Of a stretch of 64,000 nucleotides of DNA, positions 40,364 through 48,761 are shown piece after piece (the stretch's first letter is position 1; every line of letters starts with the position of its first letter). The notes under the pieces are model-generated. The model searched no databases and was not told the origin of the DNA. It saw only the letters and a program-made list of their open reading frames with translations. The position numbers and the translations under genes are program-made. The DNA is from Stappia sp. ES.058 (lineage in GTDB: Bacteria; Pseudomonadota; Alphaproteobacteria; Rhizobiales; Stappiaceae). The DNA lies in contig NZ_LT629784.1 in NCBI RefSeq assembly GCF_900105595.1, positions 3,998,501 through 4,062,500 on the forward strand, written 5' to 3'.

Positions 40364-41419
40364 GTGCCCGGAATGGAGCGGCGTGTGCCGGATGTTTCCT
40401 TTGACGCAACCCGCGCGCCGGCGCCCGACGCACCGCCATATCTTGCCGTCTTTGCGCGGGGAGAGACCGGTCGTCAGGCCCGTCGATACCACCTTGTCGA
40501 GACGCCGTCAGGTTTCTTCAAGACCGCTCTTCACGACCTTCTGCGCCGGTGCCCTGTGTGGCTCGCGCCGCTGATTGCCCGCCGTCTCGCGCCGCTGTCC
40601 CGTTTTCGGTACCGCCGGCGGATCTTTGCCCGCCGGATCGATTTCAATCTGGCCGAGCTTCATCCCCGGGCACCGCTTGATGCCGCGGATCTTGAGGCGG
40701 CCTCGCGCAGGTGGTGGACGGGAGCGGGCGAGGTCCTTGCCGAATATGCCACACTCGAACGGTTGCGTTCGGCCGGCCGGGTGGAGATCGAGGGCTGGGA
40801 GGCGATCCGCGCCCGGTTGCCCATCGGCACGCCCGTCGTGTTCGCCGCGGTGCATCTTGGGCCATTCGAGTTGGTATTCGAGGTCGTGCGCAATGGCCTG
40901 GGGCGAAACATCGTCGCGACCTGGCAACCGGAACCGTCACGCCATGCGAACGAGATCCTGTCGCGTCTGCGGGTCCGCTATGGCTGCCACATCTTTCCGC
41001 CGGGGCCACGGTCGGCGCGGTACCTGCACCGGCTCGTCGTCGGCGAGGGGTTTGATGCATTGCTGTTTGTCGACGAGGTGCGTGACCGGCAGATTCATCT
41101 CCCGGCGTTTGGCCGCGACCTGCCAACACGCGGAAACGCCGTCGTTGCGGTGAAGCTTGCGTTGAAAACCGGCGCGCCGCTGGTGCCCGTCCATGTGGTT
41201 CGCATCGGACCGGCCCGGTACCGGTTCGTGGCGTCAGCGCCACTCGATTTCGACCGCGACGGAGCGAACGGAGATCCGGTCGCGCGCGGTGTCGCGGCCC
41301 TCGACCGGCATTTCGCTCCCATCGTGCGCGCGCATCTGGAGCAATGGTACATGCTCCGCGAACTCAGGCTGCCGGGCTTCGTCGCTCATATCGACAAAGG
41401 GCCCGCCCGAGATCAATAA
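40364..41419 (+). CDS. LpxL/HtrB-superfamily acyltransferase
   Basis: 351-aa lysophospholipid/lipid A acyltransferase-like protein. The catalytic HX4E is seen as HLGPFE in VVFAAVHLGPFELVFE, with a later PVHVVRIG strand. It lacks the N-terminal membrane helix of true LpxL, and the first 45 residues are Pro/Ala/Arg-rich. The start is the GTG at 40364 right after the P450 stop, or the ATG at 40373. Because it is coupled to a P450, it may esterify a hydroxylated lipid rather than lipid A. Its stop overlaps the convergent dctM by 7 bases. Confidence 0.8.
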   Translation: MPGMERRVPDVSFDATRAPAPDAPPYLAVFARGETGRQARRYHLVETPSGFFKTALHDLLRRCPVWLAPLIARRLAPLSRFRYRRRIFARRIDFNLAELHPRAPLDAADLEAASRRWWTGAGEVLAEYATLERLRSAGRVEIEGWEAIRARLPIGTPVVFAAVHLGPFELVFEVVRNGLGRNIVATWQPEPSRHANEILSRLRVRYGCHIFPPGPRSARYLHRLVVGEGFDALLFVDEVRDRQIHLPAFGRDLPTRGNAVVAVKLALKTGAPLVPVHVVRIGPARYRFVASAPLDFDRDGANGDPVARGVAALDRHFAPIVRAHLEQWYMLRELRLPGFVAHIDKGPARDQ

Positions 41420-42735
41420 AGCCAGCGCACCAGGAAGAGCGTGAGCGAGGGAAAGAGCACCAGGATTGCTACGCGCACGATGTCGCTGGCGATGAAGGGC
41501 ATTACCCCCTTGAACGTCTGGCTGAGCGGGATGTCCGGGGCCATCGAGTTGATGACGAAGAGGTTCATGCCCACCGGTGGCGTTATCAGCCCCACCTCCA
41601 CGACGATCAGCACGATGATGCCGAACCAAAGGGCGAATTCCTCCGGCGGCAGGCCGAAGTCGAGGGCGGAAACGATGGGAAAGAAGATCGGGATCGTCAG
41701 CAGGATCATCGACAGGGAATCCATGATGCAGCCGAAAATCAGATAACAGATGAGGATCAGGACCAGCACCAGCCATGGACTTAGGCCAAGACCCGCGACA
41801 TAGGCAGCGGACTGTTGCGGCAACTGGGAAAAGGCGAGGAACCCGTTGTAGACGGTTGCGCCGAGCACGATGAAGAAGATCATGCCGGTCGAGGCGGCAG
41901 TGGACAGGAAGGAGTCCACGAGCCCCTTGCGGTCTAGCCCCCCCTTCCACAAGGCGACGAGCCCTGTTCCGGCCGCGCCGACGGCCGCCCCTTCGGTGGG
42001 GGTGAAAACACCTGAATAAATGCCGCCGATCACGGCGATGAAGATGATCAGGACTGGCCAGACGGCGACAAGCGCTGTTCCGCGCTCCGACCAGGAGGCG
42101 CGGTCGCGATGACCGGCGCTGTCGGGGCGAAAGCGGACATAAAGCGAAACGGTGAGCATATAGCCGACGGCCGCCAGAATGCCCGGCACGAAGGCCGCCA
42201 TGAACAGCTTGGCGATATTCTGCTCCGTCAGGATTGCGTAGATGACGAGGACGACGGAGGGCGGGATCAGGATGCCGAGCGTTCCGCCTGCGGCAAGGCA
42301 GGCCGTCGACAGCGCGCCGGAGTAACCGGCTCTACGCATTTCCGGCAGCGCCACCTGTCCCATTGTGGCGGCTGTCGCCAGCGACGAGCCGCAGATCGCA
42401 CCGAATCCGCCACATGCCGCCACCGCCGCCATGGCGACGCCGCCGCGGCGGTGACCGACGAAGGTCTCTGCCGCGCGAAACAGCGCACGCGACATACCGC
42501 CTCTGGTGGCGAACTGGCCCATCAAGAGGAAAAGCGGCACGATCGACAGCGAGTAGTTGGAAAAGGTGCTGTAGACCAGCGACTTCAGCTGCGCGAGAAC
42601 GGGCACGGTCGAGCCTGTGACCAGGCTTGTTCCGATGACGCCGATCACGAACATCGCAAGTCCGATGGGCAATCGAAGAAAGATCAGGAGCAGCAGGATC
42701 GGGATCGACCAGAGCCCGTATTCGAGGGACGTCAC
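41413..42735 (-). CDS. TRAP transporter large permease (DctM), second system
   Basis: 440 aa, about 12 hydrophobic segments, with the family motifs CGGFGAICGSSLATAATMG, AGGTLGILIPPSVVLVIYA and TPPVGMNLFVINSM. It is the third gene of the dctP-dctQ-dctM operon read on the reverse strand, 3 bases after dctQ. The aliphatic-keto-acid or aromatic-acid branch is possible; the substrate is unknown. Confidence 0.95.
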   Translation of the reverse strand: MTSLEYGLWSIPILLLLIFLRLPIGLAMFVIGVIGTSLVTGSTVPVLAQLKSLVYSTFSNYSLSIVPLFLLMGQFATRGGMSRALFRAAETFVGHRRGGVAMAAVAACGGFGAICGSSLATAATMGQVALPEMRRAGYSGALSTACLAAGGTLGILIPPSVVLVIYAILTEQNIAKLFMAAFVPGILAAVGYMLTVSLYVRFRPDSAGHRDRASWSERGTALVAVWPVLIIFIAVIGGIYSGVFTPTEGAAVGAAGTGLVALWKGGLDRKGLVDSFLSTAASTGMIFFIVLGATVYNGFLAFSQLPQQSAAYVAGLGLSPWLVLVLILICYLIFGCIMDSLSMILLTIPIFFPIVSALDFGLPPEEFALWFGIIVLIVVEVGLITPPVGMNLFVINSMAPDIPLSQTFKGVMPFIASDIVRVAILVLFPSLTLFLVRWLY

Positions 42736-42738
42736 CGG

Positions 42739-43269
42739 CTACGACTCCTGATGCTGGGAAGATTGATCGTCCGACGCCAGGGTCTCCGCGAGACTGCGCC
42801 AGATGGTATAGAGGCAGACGACGGCAAAAAAAACGGCGCCTGTCATTGCTGCCGCATAGGCCCACCACAGTGGAAACTGCAGGATGAAGGTCGTTTCATG
42901 ATAGGCCTTCTTGTCGAGCATACCGAGCCACAGCCGCCAAGCGATCAGGGTCGCGACGGCCGTCATCAGGATGTTGGAAACCACATCGACGGCGGCGTTC
43001 ACACGCGGTCCGAAACGCGCCATGAAAAGATCGACGGTCACGTGCCCGCGTTTCATCTGGCACCAGGGCAAAAAGGCGAAGATCGCGAAGGCCGTCCCCG
43101 CCTCGACGAGTTCATAGTCGCCGGGAACGGGGGCAAGCCCCAGCCAGTTCAGCTCGCGTCCGGTGATGGAAACAACCGTCATTGCCGTGATGGCGACGAG
43201 CATCGAACCGCCGACGATTGCGAACCAGCCGGCGACGGCGGTCAGCGCCATTTCAACTGTCTGCCGCAC
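42739..43269 (-). CDS. TRAP transporter small permease (DctQ)
   Basis: 176 aa with four membrane segments and the DctQ pattern GRELNWLG and LPWCQMKRGHVTVDLF. The start is the GTG at 43269, with AAGGA eight bases upstream; a longer frame runs into dctP. It links the binding protein gene (76 bases upstream) and dctM. Confidence 0.93.
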   Translation of the reverse strand: MRQTVEMALTAVAGWFAIVGGSMLVAITAMTVVSITGRELNWLGLAPVPGDYELVEAGTAFAIFAFLPWCQMKRGHVTVDLFMARFGPRVNAAVDVVSNILMTAVATLIAWRLWLGMLDKKAYHETTFILQFPLWWAYAAAMTGAVFFAVVCLYTIWRSLAETLASDDQSSQHQES

Positions 43270-43345
43270 GGTGGCGATCCTTGTTTTCGACCTGCGCCCA
43301 ATCCGCTTGCGGGCGCCGCCCAGGGCGACGCCCGCAAGATCGCTA

Positions 43346-44386
43346 TCATTTGGCGGTGTTGCTGTCGACAAGAGCGCGCGCGGCGCCAGCCAGCGCCTGG
43401 CCATCCAGACCCTTGTCGTTCATTTCCGCGATCCATTCCGCGACGATGGGCTGCGCGGCTTCCTTCCAGCGCGCGGTCTCTTCCGCGCTGATCGTGATGA
43501 TGGTGTTGCCGCTTTCCTCTGCCTTCTTCTCGCCGATCGCGTCGACCTCGTCCATCGCGCGCCCGAACATCGCCGCCGTATCCGGTCCGGAGTTGGCGTC
43601 GATAACCGCCTTGAGATCGTCGGGAAGCGCGTCGTAGCTGCCCTGGTTCATGGCGAAGACAAAGGTCGCGGTGTAGAGGCCGCGCGGGTCGTCGAACTTT
43701 GTGTGGGTGTTCACCAGTTCGGTCATCTTGAGCGGCAGCGTGACCTCCCAGGGAATGACAGCGCCGTCGATCACGCCCTTGGACACAGCTTCCGGAACGG
43801 CCGGAACCGGCATGCCGATGGCGGTCGCACCGAGCTTGTCCAGAAGGCGGGTGACGATGCGCGTCGGTCCGCGCAGCTTGAGGCCCTTCATGTCTTCAAG
43901 CGTTTTGACGCCATCACCTTTCACATGCAGCACGCCGGGGCCGTGCACATGCAGCGCAACGGGTTTTACACCGGCGAATTCCTCCATGGCATGGGCTTCG
44001 ACGAATTCGTGAAATGCCCTCGACGTTGCTTCGGCATTGGTGACCAGAAACGGAAGCTCGAAGGCTTCCGTGCGCGGGAAGCGGCCCGGCGTATAGCCGA
44101 GAACGGTCCAAATGATGTCGACCACGCCGTCCTTCGCCTGGTCGTAGAGGGCCGGAGGAGCTCCGCCCAACTGCATCGAGGGATAGTGCTCCACCTTGAT
44201 GCGGCCATTCGATTGCGTTTCCACCGCTTCGATCCACGGGGCGATGGCCCGCGCCGGGATCGCTGCCTGCAACGGCAGGAACTGATGGACGCGCAGCGTC
44301 ACGTCCTGCGCGGCGGCCGTGCCGGCCACCAGCCCGCAGAAGATTGCGAGGACCCTTGCACCCGCGTTCAACAGTGTCGTCGTCAT
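43346..44386 (-). CDS. TRAP transporter substrate-binding protein (DctP), second system
   Basis: 346 aa from the ATG at 44386 with GGGAGGAAAAC upstream. A Sec signal peptide (about 1-27, ending GTAAAQ) precedes the mature domain starting DVTLRVHQFLPLQAAIP. The LKLRGPTRIVTRLLDKLGA segment has the arginine expected to pair with a ligand carboxylate. First gene of the operon, so the promoter lies in 44387-44632, a 246-base region shared with the divergent sulfatase gene. Confidence 0.94.
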   Translation of the reverse strand: MTTTLLNAGARVLAIFCGLVAGTAAAQDVTLRVHQFLPLQAAIPARAIAPWIEAVETQSNGRIKVEHYPSMQLGGAPPALYDQAKDGVVDIIWTVLGYTPGRFPRTEAFELPFLVTNAEATSRAFHEFVEAHAMEEFAGVKPVALHVHGPGVLHVKGDGVKTLEDMKGLKLRGPTRIVTRLLDKLGATAIGMPVPAVPEAVSKGVIDGAVIPWEVTLPLKMTELVNTHTKFDDPRGLYTATFVFAMNQGSYDALPDDLKAVIDANSGPDTAAMFGRAMDEVDAIGEKKAEESGNTIITISAEETARWKEAAQPIVAEWIAEMNDKGLDGQALAGAARALVDSNTAK

Positions 44387-44453
44387 GTTTTCCTCCCTTG
44401 CCGGCATCCTGTCCGGCGGTCGAGCCGATGCGCGGCTTTCTCCAGGACGGAAA

Positions 44454-44516
44454 GTGATAGATGTAATAGGTAATGTAAAATGAGAATTTAGCCGATTTGT
44501 ATAACTTTTTTTGACT
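44454..44516. promoter_or_regulatory. AT-rich divergent promoter island with ATGTAA direct repeats
   Basis: A roughly 60-base stretch far richer in A/T than its surroundings, between dctP and the sulfatase gene. ATGTAA occurs at 44461 and 44473, spaced 12 bases, which suggests a regulator bound on one face of the helix. No regulator gene is adjacent. Confidence 0.4.
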
Positions 44517-44632
44517 GTTGGTGCCGGCCGTCTTGCGATTTGAGTCGTCCGCCGTATCAAGTGGGGTTCGCCGGGAGCATCGCCTTGCTTTTCATGTTCC
44601 GCCCGCCCTGATCAGCAAGAACTGGATTTTTC

Positions 44633-46336
44633 GTGTCGCGCAGCACCCCCCGCAACATCCTGTTTGTCATGTTCGACCAGCTGCGGTTCGACTATCTGTC
44701 CTGTGCCGGTCACCCTTTCCTCGAGACACCGCACATCGATGCGCTCGCCGCCCGCGGTGTTCGCTTTTCCCGCGCCTATGTCCAGTCGCCGATCTGCGGT
44801 GCATCGCGGATGAGCTTCTACACAGGCCGCTATGTCCAATCGCATGGCGCGGCCTGGAACAATTATCCGCTGAAGGCCGGGGAGATGACGCTTGGCGATC
44901 ATCTGCGCGCCCGGGGCATGGATGCAGTGCTGATCGGCAAGACACACATGAAGGTGGATGATGCCGGGCTCGACCGGCTCGGGATCTCGCGCGCAGGCAT
45001 CATCGGGGCGCGGATCGCAGAATGCGGGTTCGATGCGCGCGTGCGCGATGACGGATTGTGGGCCGAAGGCGCCGACGGTCCCTATGACGCCAAGCCGTCT
45101 CCCTACAACGCCTATCTTCGGGAGAAGGGCTACGACGGCTGCAATCCCTGGCACGATCATGCGAATTCGGCCATCCGCGGAGATGGCGGAACGGGAGATG
45201 TCGAAACAGGCTGGCTCATGCGCAATGCCCGCAAGCCGGCGAACATTCGCGAAGAGGATTCCGAAACGCCGTGGCTGACCGAGCAGGCGATTGCGTTTCT
45301 GGAGGAACGGCGCGCTGCCCGCACAGCCGTTCCCTGGCTGTGTCATCTCTCCTATATCAAGCCGCATTGGCCCTACATTGTGCCGCCACCCTATCACGCC
45401 CTCTATGGTGTCGATGATGTGGTCGCCGCTGTGCGTGCCGAGGCCGAGCGCGTGGACCCGAACCCGGTGCATGCGGCCTTCATGCAGTCGCATGCCTCGC
45501 GCGGTTTCGCGCGTGACGAGGTCCGCAACGCGGTGATCCCCGCCTATATGGGGCTCATCAAGCAATGCGACGATCAGATCGGCCGGCTGATGAGCTATCT
45601 TGAGGACAGTGGACGCCTGAAGGACACGATCGTCGTGCTCACCTCCGATCATGGCGATTATCTGGGCGATCACTGGCTGGGCGAGAAGGATCTCTTTCAC
45701 GATCCCTCGGTGAAGGTGCCGATGGTCGTCTACGATCCTTCTCCTGAGGCGGACGTCACGCGTGGCACCACCTGCGATGCACTGGTCGAGGCCATCGATC
45801 TTGCCGCCACCTTCGTCGATGTCGCCGGCGGCGACGTTCCCGGTCACATCCTGGAGGGTCGGTCGCTGCGGCCGTTCCTCCATGGCGAGGTGCCCACCGA
45901 CTGGCGTGATTTCGCCGTGAGCGAATACGACTATTCCTGCACGCCCATGGCCGAAGCGCTGGGCTTGGCGCCGGGGGATGCGCGGCTGTTTATGGTGGTG
46001 GATCGTCGCTGGAAGCTGATCCACGCGGAAGGCAGCCTGCCGCCGATGCTGTTCGACCTCGAGAACGATCCCGACGAACTCGTCGACCTGGGCCGCGATC
46101 CAGGCCATTCGGGAATGGTCCGCGACATGCGTGACAAGTTGGGGAACTGGGCGCGGCGGGAAAGTCAGCGCACCACCGTTTCCGATGCGCAGATCCTGGC
46201 CCGGCGCGCCGGCGCAGGTGGCCGAACGGGCGTCTTGATCGGTGCCTATGACGAAGACGACGTCACGGCGCAAGACCTTGAGCCCTACACTGGCCGCATC
46301 ACCCGGACGATGCAGAAAACATCGGACGAGCGCTGA
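44633..46336 (+). CDS. Sulfatase-superfamily hydrolase (aryl sulfatase / phosphonate monoester hydrolase type)
   Basis: Cytoplasmic hydrolase of 567 aa. Metal ligands: MFDQLRFDYLSC near the start and LTSDHGDYLGDHWLGEKD in the second half. The nucleophile loop is PICGASRMSFYTGR: C-x-A-x-R instead of the C-x-P-x-R needed by most formylglycine-generating enzymes, a variant I associate with phosphonate/phosphate monoester hydrolases. The start is a GTG at 44633 with a weak ribosome site. It ends 53 bases before the convergent WD40 gene. The SUMF1-like protein in the neighbouring cluster is unlikely to activate it because that protein lacks catalytic cysteines. Confidence 0.88.
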   Translation: MSRSTPRNILFVMFDQLRFDYLSCAGHPFLETPHIDALAARGVRFSRAYVQSPICGASRMSFYTGRYVQSHGAAWNNYPLKAGEMTLGDHLRARGMDAVLIGKTHMKVDDAGLDRLGISRAGIIGARIAECGFDARVRDDGLWAEGADGPYDAKPSPYNAYLREKGYDGCNPWHDHANSAIRGDGGTGDVETGWLMRNARKPANIREEDSETPWLTEQAIAFLEERRAARTAVPWLCHLSYIKPHWPYIVPPPYHALYGVDDVVAAVRAEAERVDPNPVHAAFMQSHASRGFARDEVRNAVIPAYMGLIKQCDDQIGRLMSYLEDSGRLKDTIVVLTSDHGDYLGDHWLGEKDLFHDPSVKVPMVVYDPSPEADVTRGTTCDALVEAIDLAATFVDVAGGDVPGHILEGRSLRPFLHGEVPTDWRDFAVSEYDYSCTPMAEALGLAPGDARLFMVVDRRWKLIHAEGSLPPMLFDLENDPDELVDLGRDPGHSGMVRDMRDKLGNWARRESQRTTVSDAQILARRAGAGGRTGVLIGAYDEDDVTAQDLEPYTGRITRTMQKTSDER

Positions 46337-46389
46337 CGGCCGGACTGATTGTCAGGCCCGGATCCTGTGTGTGGCCCGGATGGCTGCCG

Positions 46390-48087
46390 TCAGGCCGCCC
46401 TGGCCGCATCGGCTGCGGGAATGTCGACGCTGTAGACCTCGCCATCATAGGCGCTCACCAGAAACGCCCCCGGCTGCCGTGTTGCGACGAGGCAGGACAG
46501 GCCTGCGCCGGTCAGGCGGCGGTTCAGCACCCAGCGGCCGGTGTCGAGATCGAAGACCGCAACCACGCCGCCATAGCTTCCGGTGGCGACATAGCGTCCG
46601 TCGGTTGCCACGCACTTGATTGAATTGACATGCGGCGAGCGGTGGCCGATCGCGCCATCGCGCGACCAGATCCTGAGGCACAGGTCGCGGCTGATACTGA
46701 CGAAAGCTCCCGATCCCAGTGTCGCGCAGCCATTGGCAATCTTGTCATGACCGTCTTCCCAGATCGTCTCGGTCTCGAAGTCGGAGATCCGCGTCAACGC
46801 GGCGGAACAATCGGCCGCGACGGTGAAAAGCCGCTCACCGTCGCTGGCGATGCCCTTGATGGCGTTGCGGTGAACCGGAATTGACGCGACATGTCGGATC
46901 TCACCGCTGTCTGCGCAAAGAACGACAATCTCGCCGGTATAGGCGCCGATCGCGACATGCGGCAGACCGTCCTTGACGAAAGCCGCGCCGCAGTTGAGCG
47001 GCGAGCGGTGCTGATGCAGCACGGCCCCACTCTCCGCGTTGAAGATCCGGCCCATCTGGCCTCCCGACACGATGCGTCCGTCGAGGTCCACAAGGAAGTT
47101 GCACAGGCTTCCGGTTTCGCCGGCCACGATACCATCCCGCTTCAGAATGCCGGCATCGCCGATGGTCCATACGCCGCCGCGTGCCGGCAGCACCGCGTTG
47201 ATGCTGATCGACGGGTCGATGCCGTCCACATCCCAGCTGTCTTCGGCGATATCGTAGATGGCGAACGTCGAGCCGAAGGTGGCGAAAACGATGGTGTTGT
47301 CATCGAAGAAGGCGCAGGAGCGCGGCCAGACCACATCGGGCAAGGCCGCGGTCGTCGACAGCACGAGTTCGGATCCCTGCAGCGACCACAGGCACATCTT
47401 GCGGTCGTAGCTCAGGCTTACCAGCCGCTGTCCTTCCGCGTCATAGACGAGTCGCTTGATTCCGGCGTCATGGGCCTGAACGGTCTGGACGTCGTCGCCG
47501 TCAATGGTGAGAATCTGCCCCTCGTCATTGCCGGCGATGACGAGTCCGTCGGGCGTGATCGCCAGCGCATCGGTTTCCACGTCGTCGAAGGCAACCCTCG
47601 AGAGCTCCTTGCCGGTTTCCACCGACCAGCGGCGAACCGTTGCATCGTCGCTGCTTGAAATGATTTCCGCGTCTCCCGGCGCGAAGCCGACGGAAATCAC
47701 GTCCGCTTCGTGTCCGCGCATGATTGACAGGCAGGTGCCGTCGAGCGCGAAGACGCGCAGCGTGCTGTCGCGTGAGCACGTCGCGACCTTCGTGCCGTCG
47801 CCGGAAAAGGCGATCATCTCGATGTCGTCTTCATGCCCGTCGAAAACGGTGCGCAAGCGCATGGTCGGCACGTCGTAGAGACGCGCCGTATAGTCGCTGC
47901 TGGCGCTGGCGAGGAATTTGCCGTCGGGGCTGAATGCGCATTGGTTGGCGAGATGATCGTGATAGGCGCGCTGGATGGCGATCCGGGACAGCCCGTCCCA
48001 GAGGATGAGCTGGTCGTCATAACCGGCGGTAGCGACATAGCGACCCTTGAGGCAGGCAATGCCGCTGATCGGGGCAAGATGCTTCAT
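46390..48087 (-). CDS. WD40-repeat protein of the biosynthetic cluster (ToxC-like)
   Basis: 565 aa, all beta-propeller repeats from MKHLAPISGIACLKGRYVAT to the end, about 12-14 blades and so perhaps two propellers. Repeats such as FSPDGKFLASASSDYTARLY and FSGDGTKVATCSRDSTLRVF are clear. The start at 48087 overlaps the ribA stop as ATGA, so it is coupled to ribA; the frame upstream of it is only the shadow of ribA. There is no catalytic motif or signal peptide. A WD40 protein is part of toxoflavin operons (ToxC) as I recall, where its role is unclear; a scaffold for the pathway enzymes is a fair guess. Confidence 0.88.
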   Translation of the reverse strand: MKHLAPISGIACLKGRYVATAGYDDQLILWDGLSRIAIQRAYHDHLANQCAFSPDGKFLASASSDYTARLYDVPTMRLRTVFDGHEDDIEMIAFSGDGTKVATCSRDSTLRVFALDGTCLSIMRGHEADVISVGFAPGDAEIISSSDDATVRRWSVETGKELSRVAFDDVETDALAITPDGLVIAGNDEGQILTIDGDDVQTVQAHDAGIKRLVYDAEGQRLVSLSYDRKMCLWSLQGSELVLSTTAALPDVVWPRSCAFFDDNTIVFATFGSTFAIYDIAEDSWDVDGIDPSISINAVLPARGGVWTIGDAGILKRDGIVAGETGSLCNFLVDLDGRIVSGGQMGRIFNAESGAVLHQHRSPLNCGAAFVKDGLPHVAIGAYTGEIVVLCADSGEIRHVASIPVHRNAIKGIASDGERLFTVAADCSAALTRISDFETETIWEDGHDKIANGCATLGSGAFVSISRDLCLRIWSRDGAIGHRSPHVNSIKCVATDGRYVATGSYGGVVAVFDLDTGRWVLNRRLTGAGLSCLVATRQPGAFLVSAYDGEVYSVDIPAADAARAA

Positions 48088-48761
48088 GATGTGAGGTCCT
48101 CTCCTTCCAGGGCGAATGCGTGCTGGCGCAGCCGTGCCTTGGCGCGCAGGTACTTGAGATTGTGGCTGTTGACGTGAACGGCGGTGGGAAGGCGTTCGGC
48201 GATCCGGATTCCGGCATGCGCAAGCTGCGCCTGCTTGTCGGGATTGTTGGTGATCAGCCGCACGACCGGCGCGCCAAGCGCGATCAGCATCGCCGCGGCC
48301 TCTGAGAAGTCGCGGGCGTCCTCGGGAAGGTTCAGCGCACGGTTGGCCGCGAATGTGTCGAGACCCTGATCCTGAAGCAGATAGGCGGACAATTTTGCAT
48401 TGAGGCCGATGCCGCGACCCTCCTGGCGCAGATAGACAAGATATCCTCCCTCCACCCCGAGCAGCTCCAGCGCTTCGCTCAGCTGATCGCCGCAGTCGCA
48501 ACGCATCGACCCGAAGACGTCGCCGGTCATGCATTCGGAATGCACCCGCACCAGCGGCGGAGCGGAACGGTCCCGGCGCGGAAAACCGATGGCGAAATGC
48601 TCCTTGCCGTCGCTCAGGCCGTCGAACGCATAGAAGGTGCCCTCGCCGCCGCCGCGCCCGATGTGGATCGGCACTGCCGTCACGATGCGAAGCCCTGTGG
48701 ATGGCGGCGGGTCCGGTGCTTTTGCATTGCACGCAATCGTCGGGCTCAAGGGTTTCGTCAT
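48084..48761 (-). CDS. ribA: GTP cyclohydrolase II (ToxB-like, cluster copy)
   Basis: Opens GTP to 2,5-diamino-6-ribosylamino-4(3H)-pyrimidinone 5'-phosphate, formate and pyrophosphate. It is 225 aa, the single-domain form without the RibB half. The zinc ligands are in HSECMTGDVFGSMRCDCGDQ; the catalytic region is LVYLRQEGRGIGLNAK; LITNNPDKQ is intact. All key residues of E. coli RibA are kept, so it should be active. ATGA overlaps on both sides (start with the PLP gene stop, stop with the WD40 start). Alphaproteobacteria usually carry a RibBA fusion for riboflavin, so this stand-alone copy in a cluster with ligases and methyltransferases is probably for a secondary metabolite. Confidence 0.93.
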   Translation of the reverse strand: MTKPLSPTIACNAKAPDPPPSTGLRIVTAVPIHIGRGGGEGTFYAFDGLSDGKEHFAIGFPRRDRSAPPLVRVHSECMTGDVFGSMRCDCGDQLSEALELLGVEGGYLVYLRQEGRGIGLNAKLSAYLLQDQGLDTFAANRALNLPEDARDFSEAAAMLIALGAPVVRLITNNPDKQAQLAHAGIRIAERLPTAVHVNSHNLKYLRAKARLRQHAFALEGEDLTS

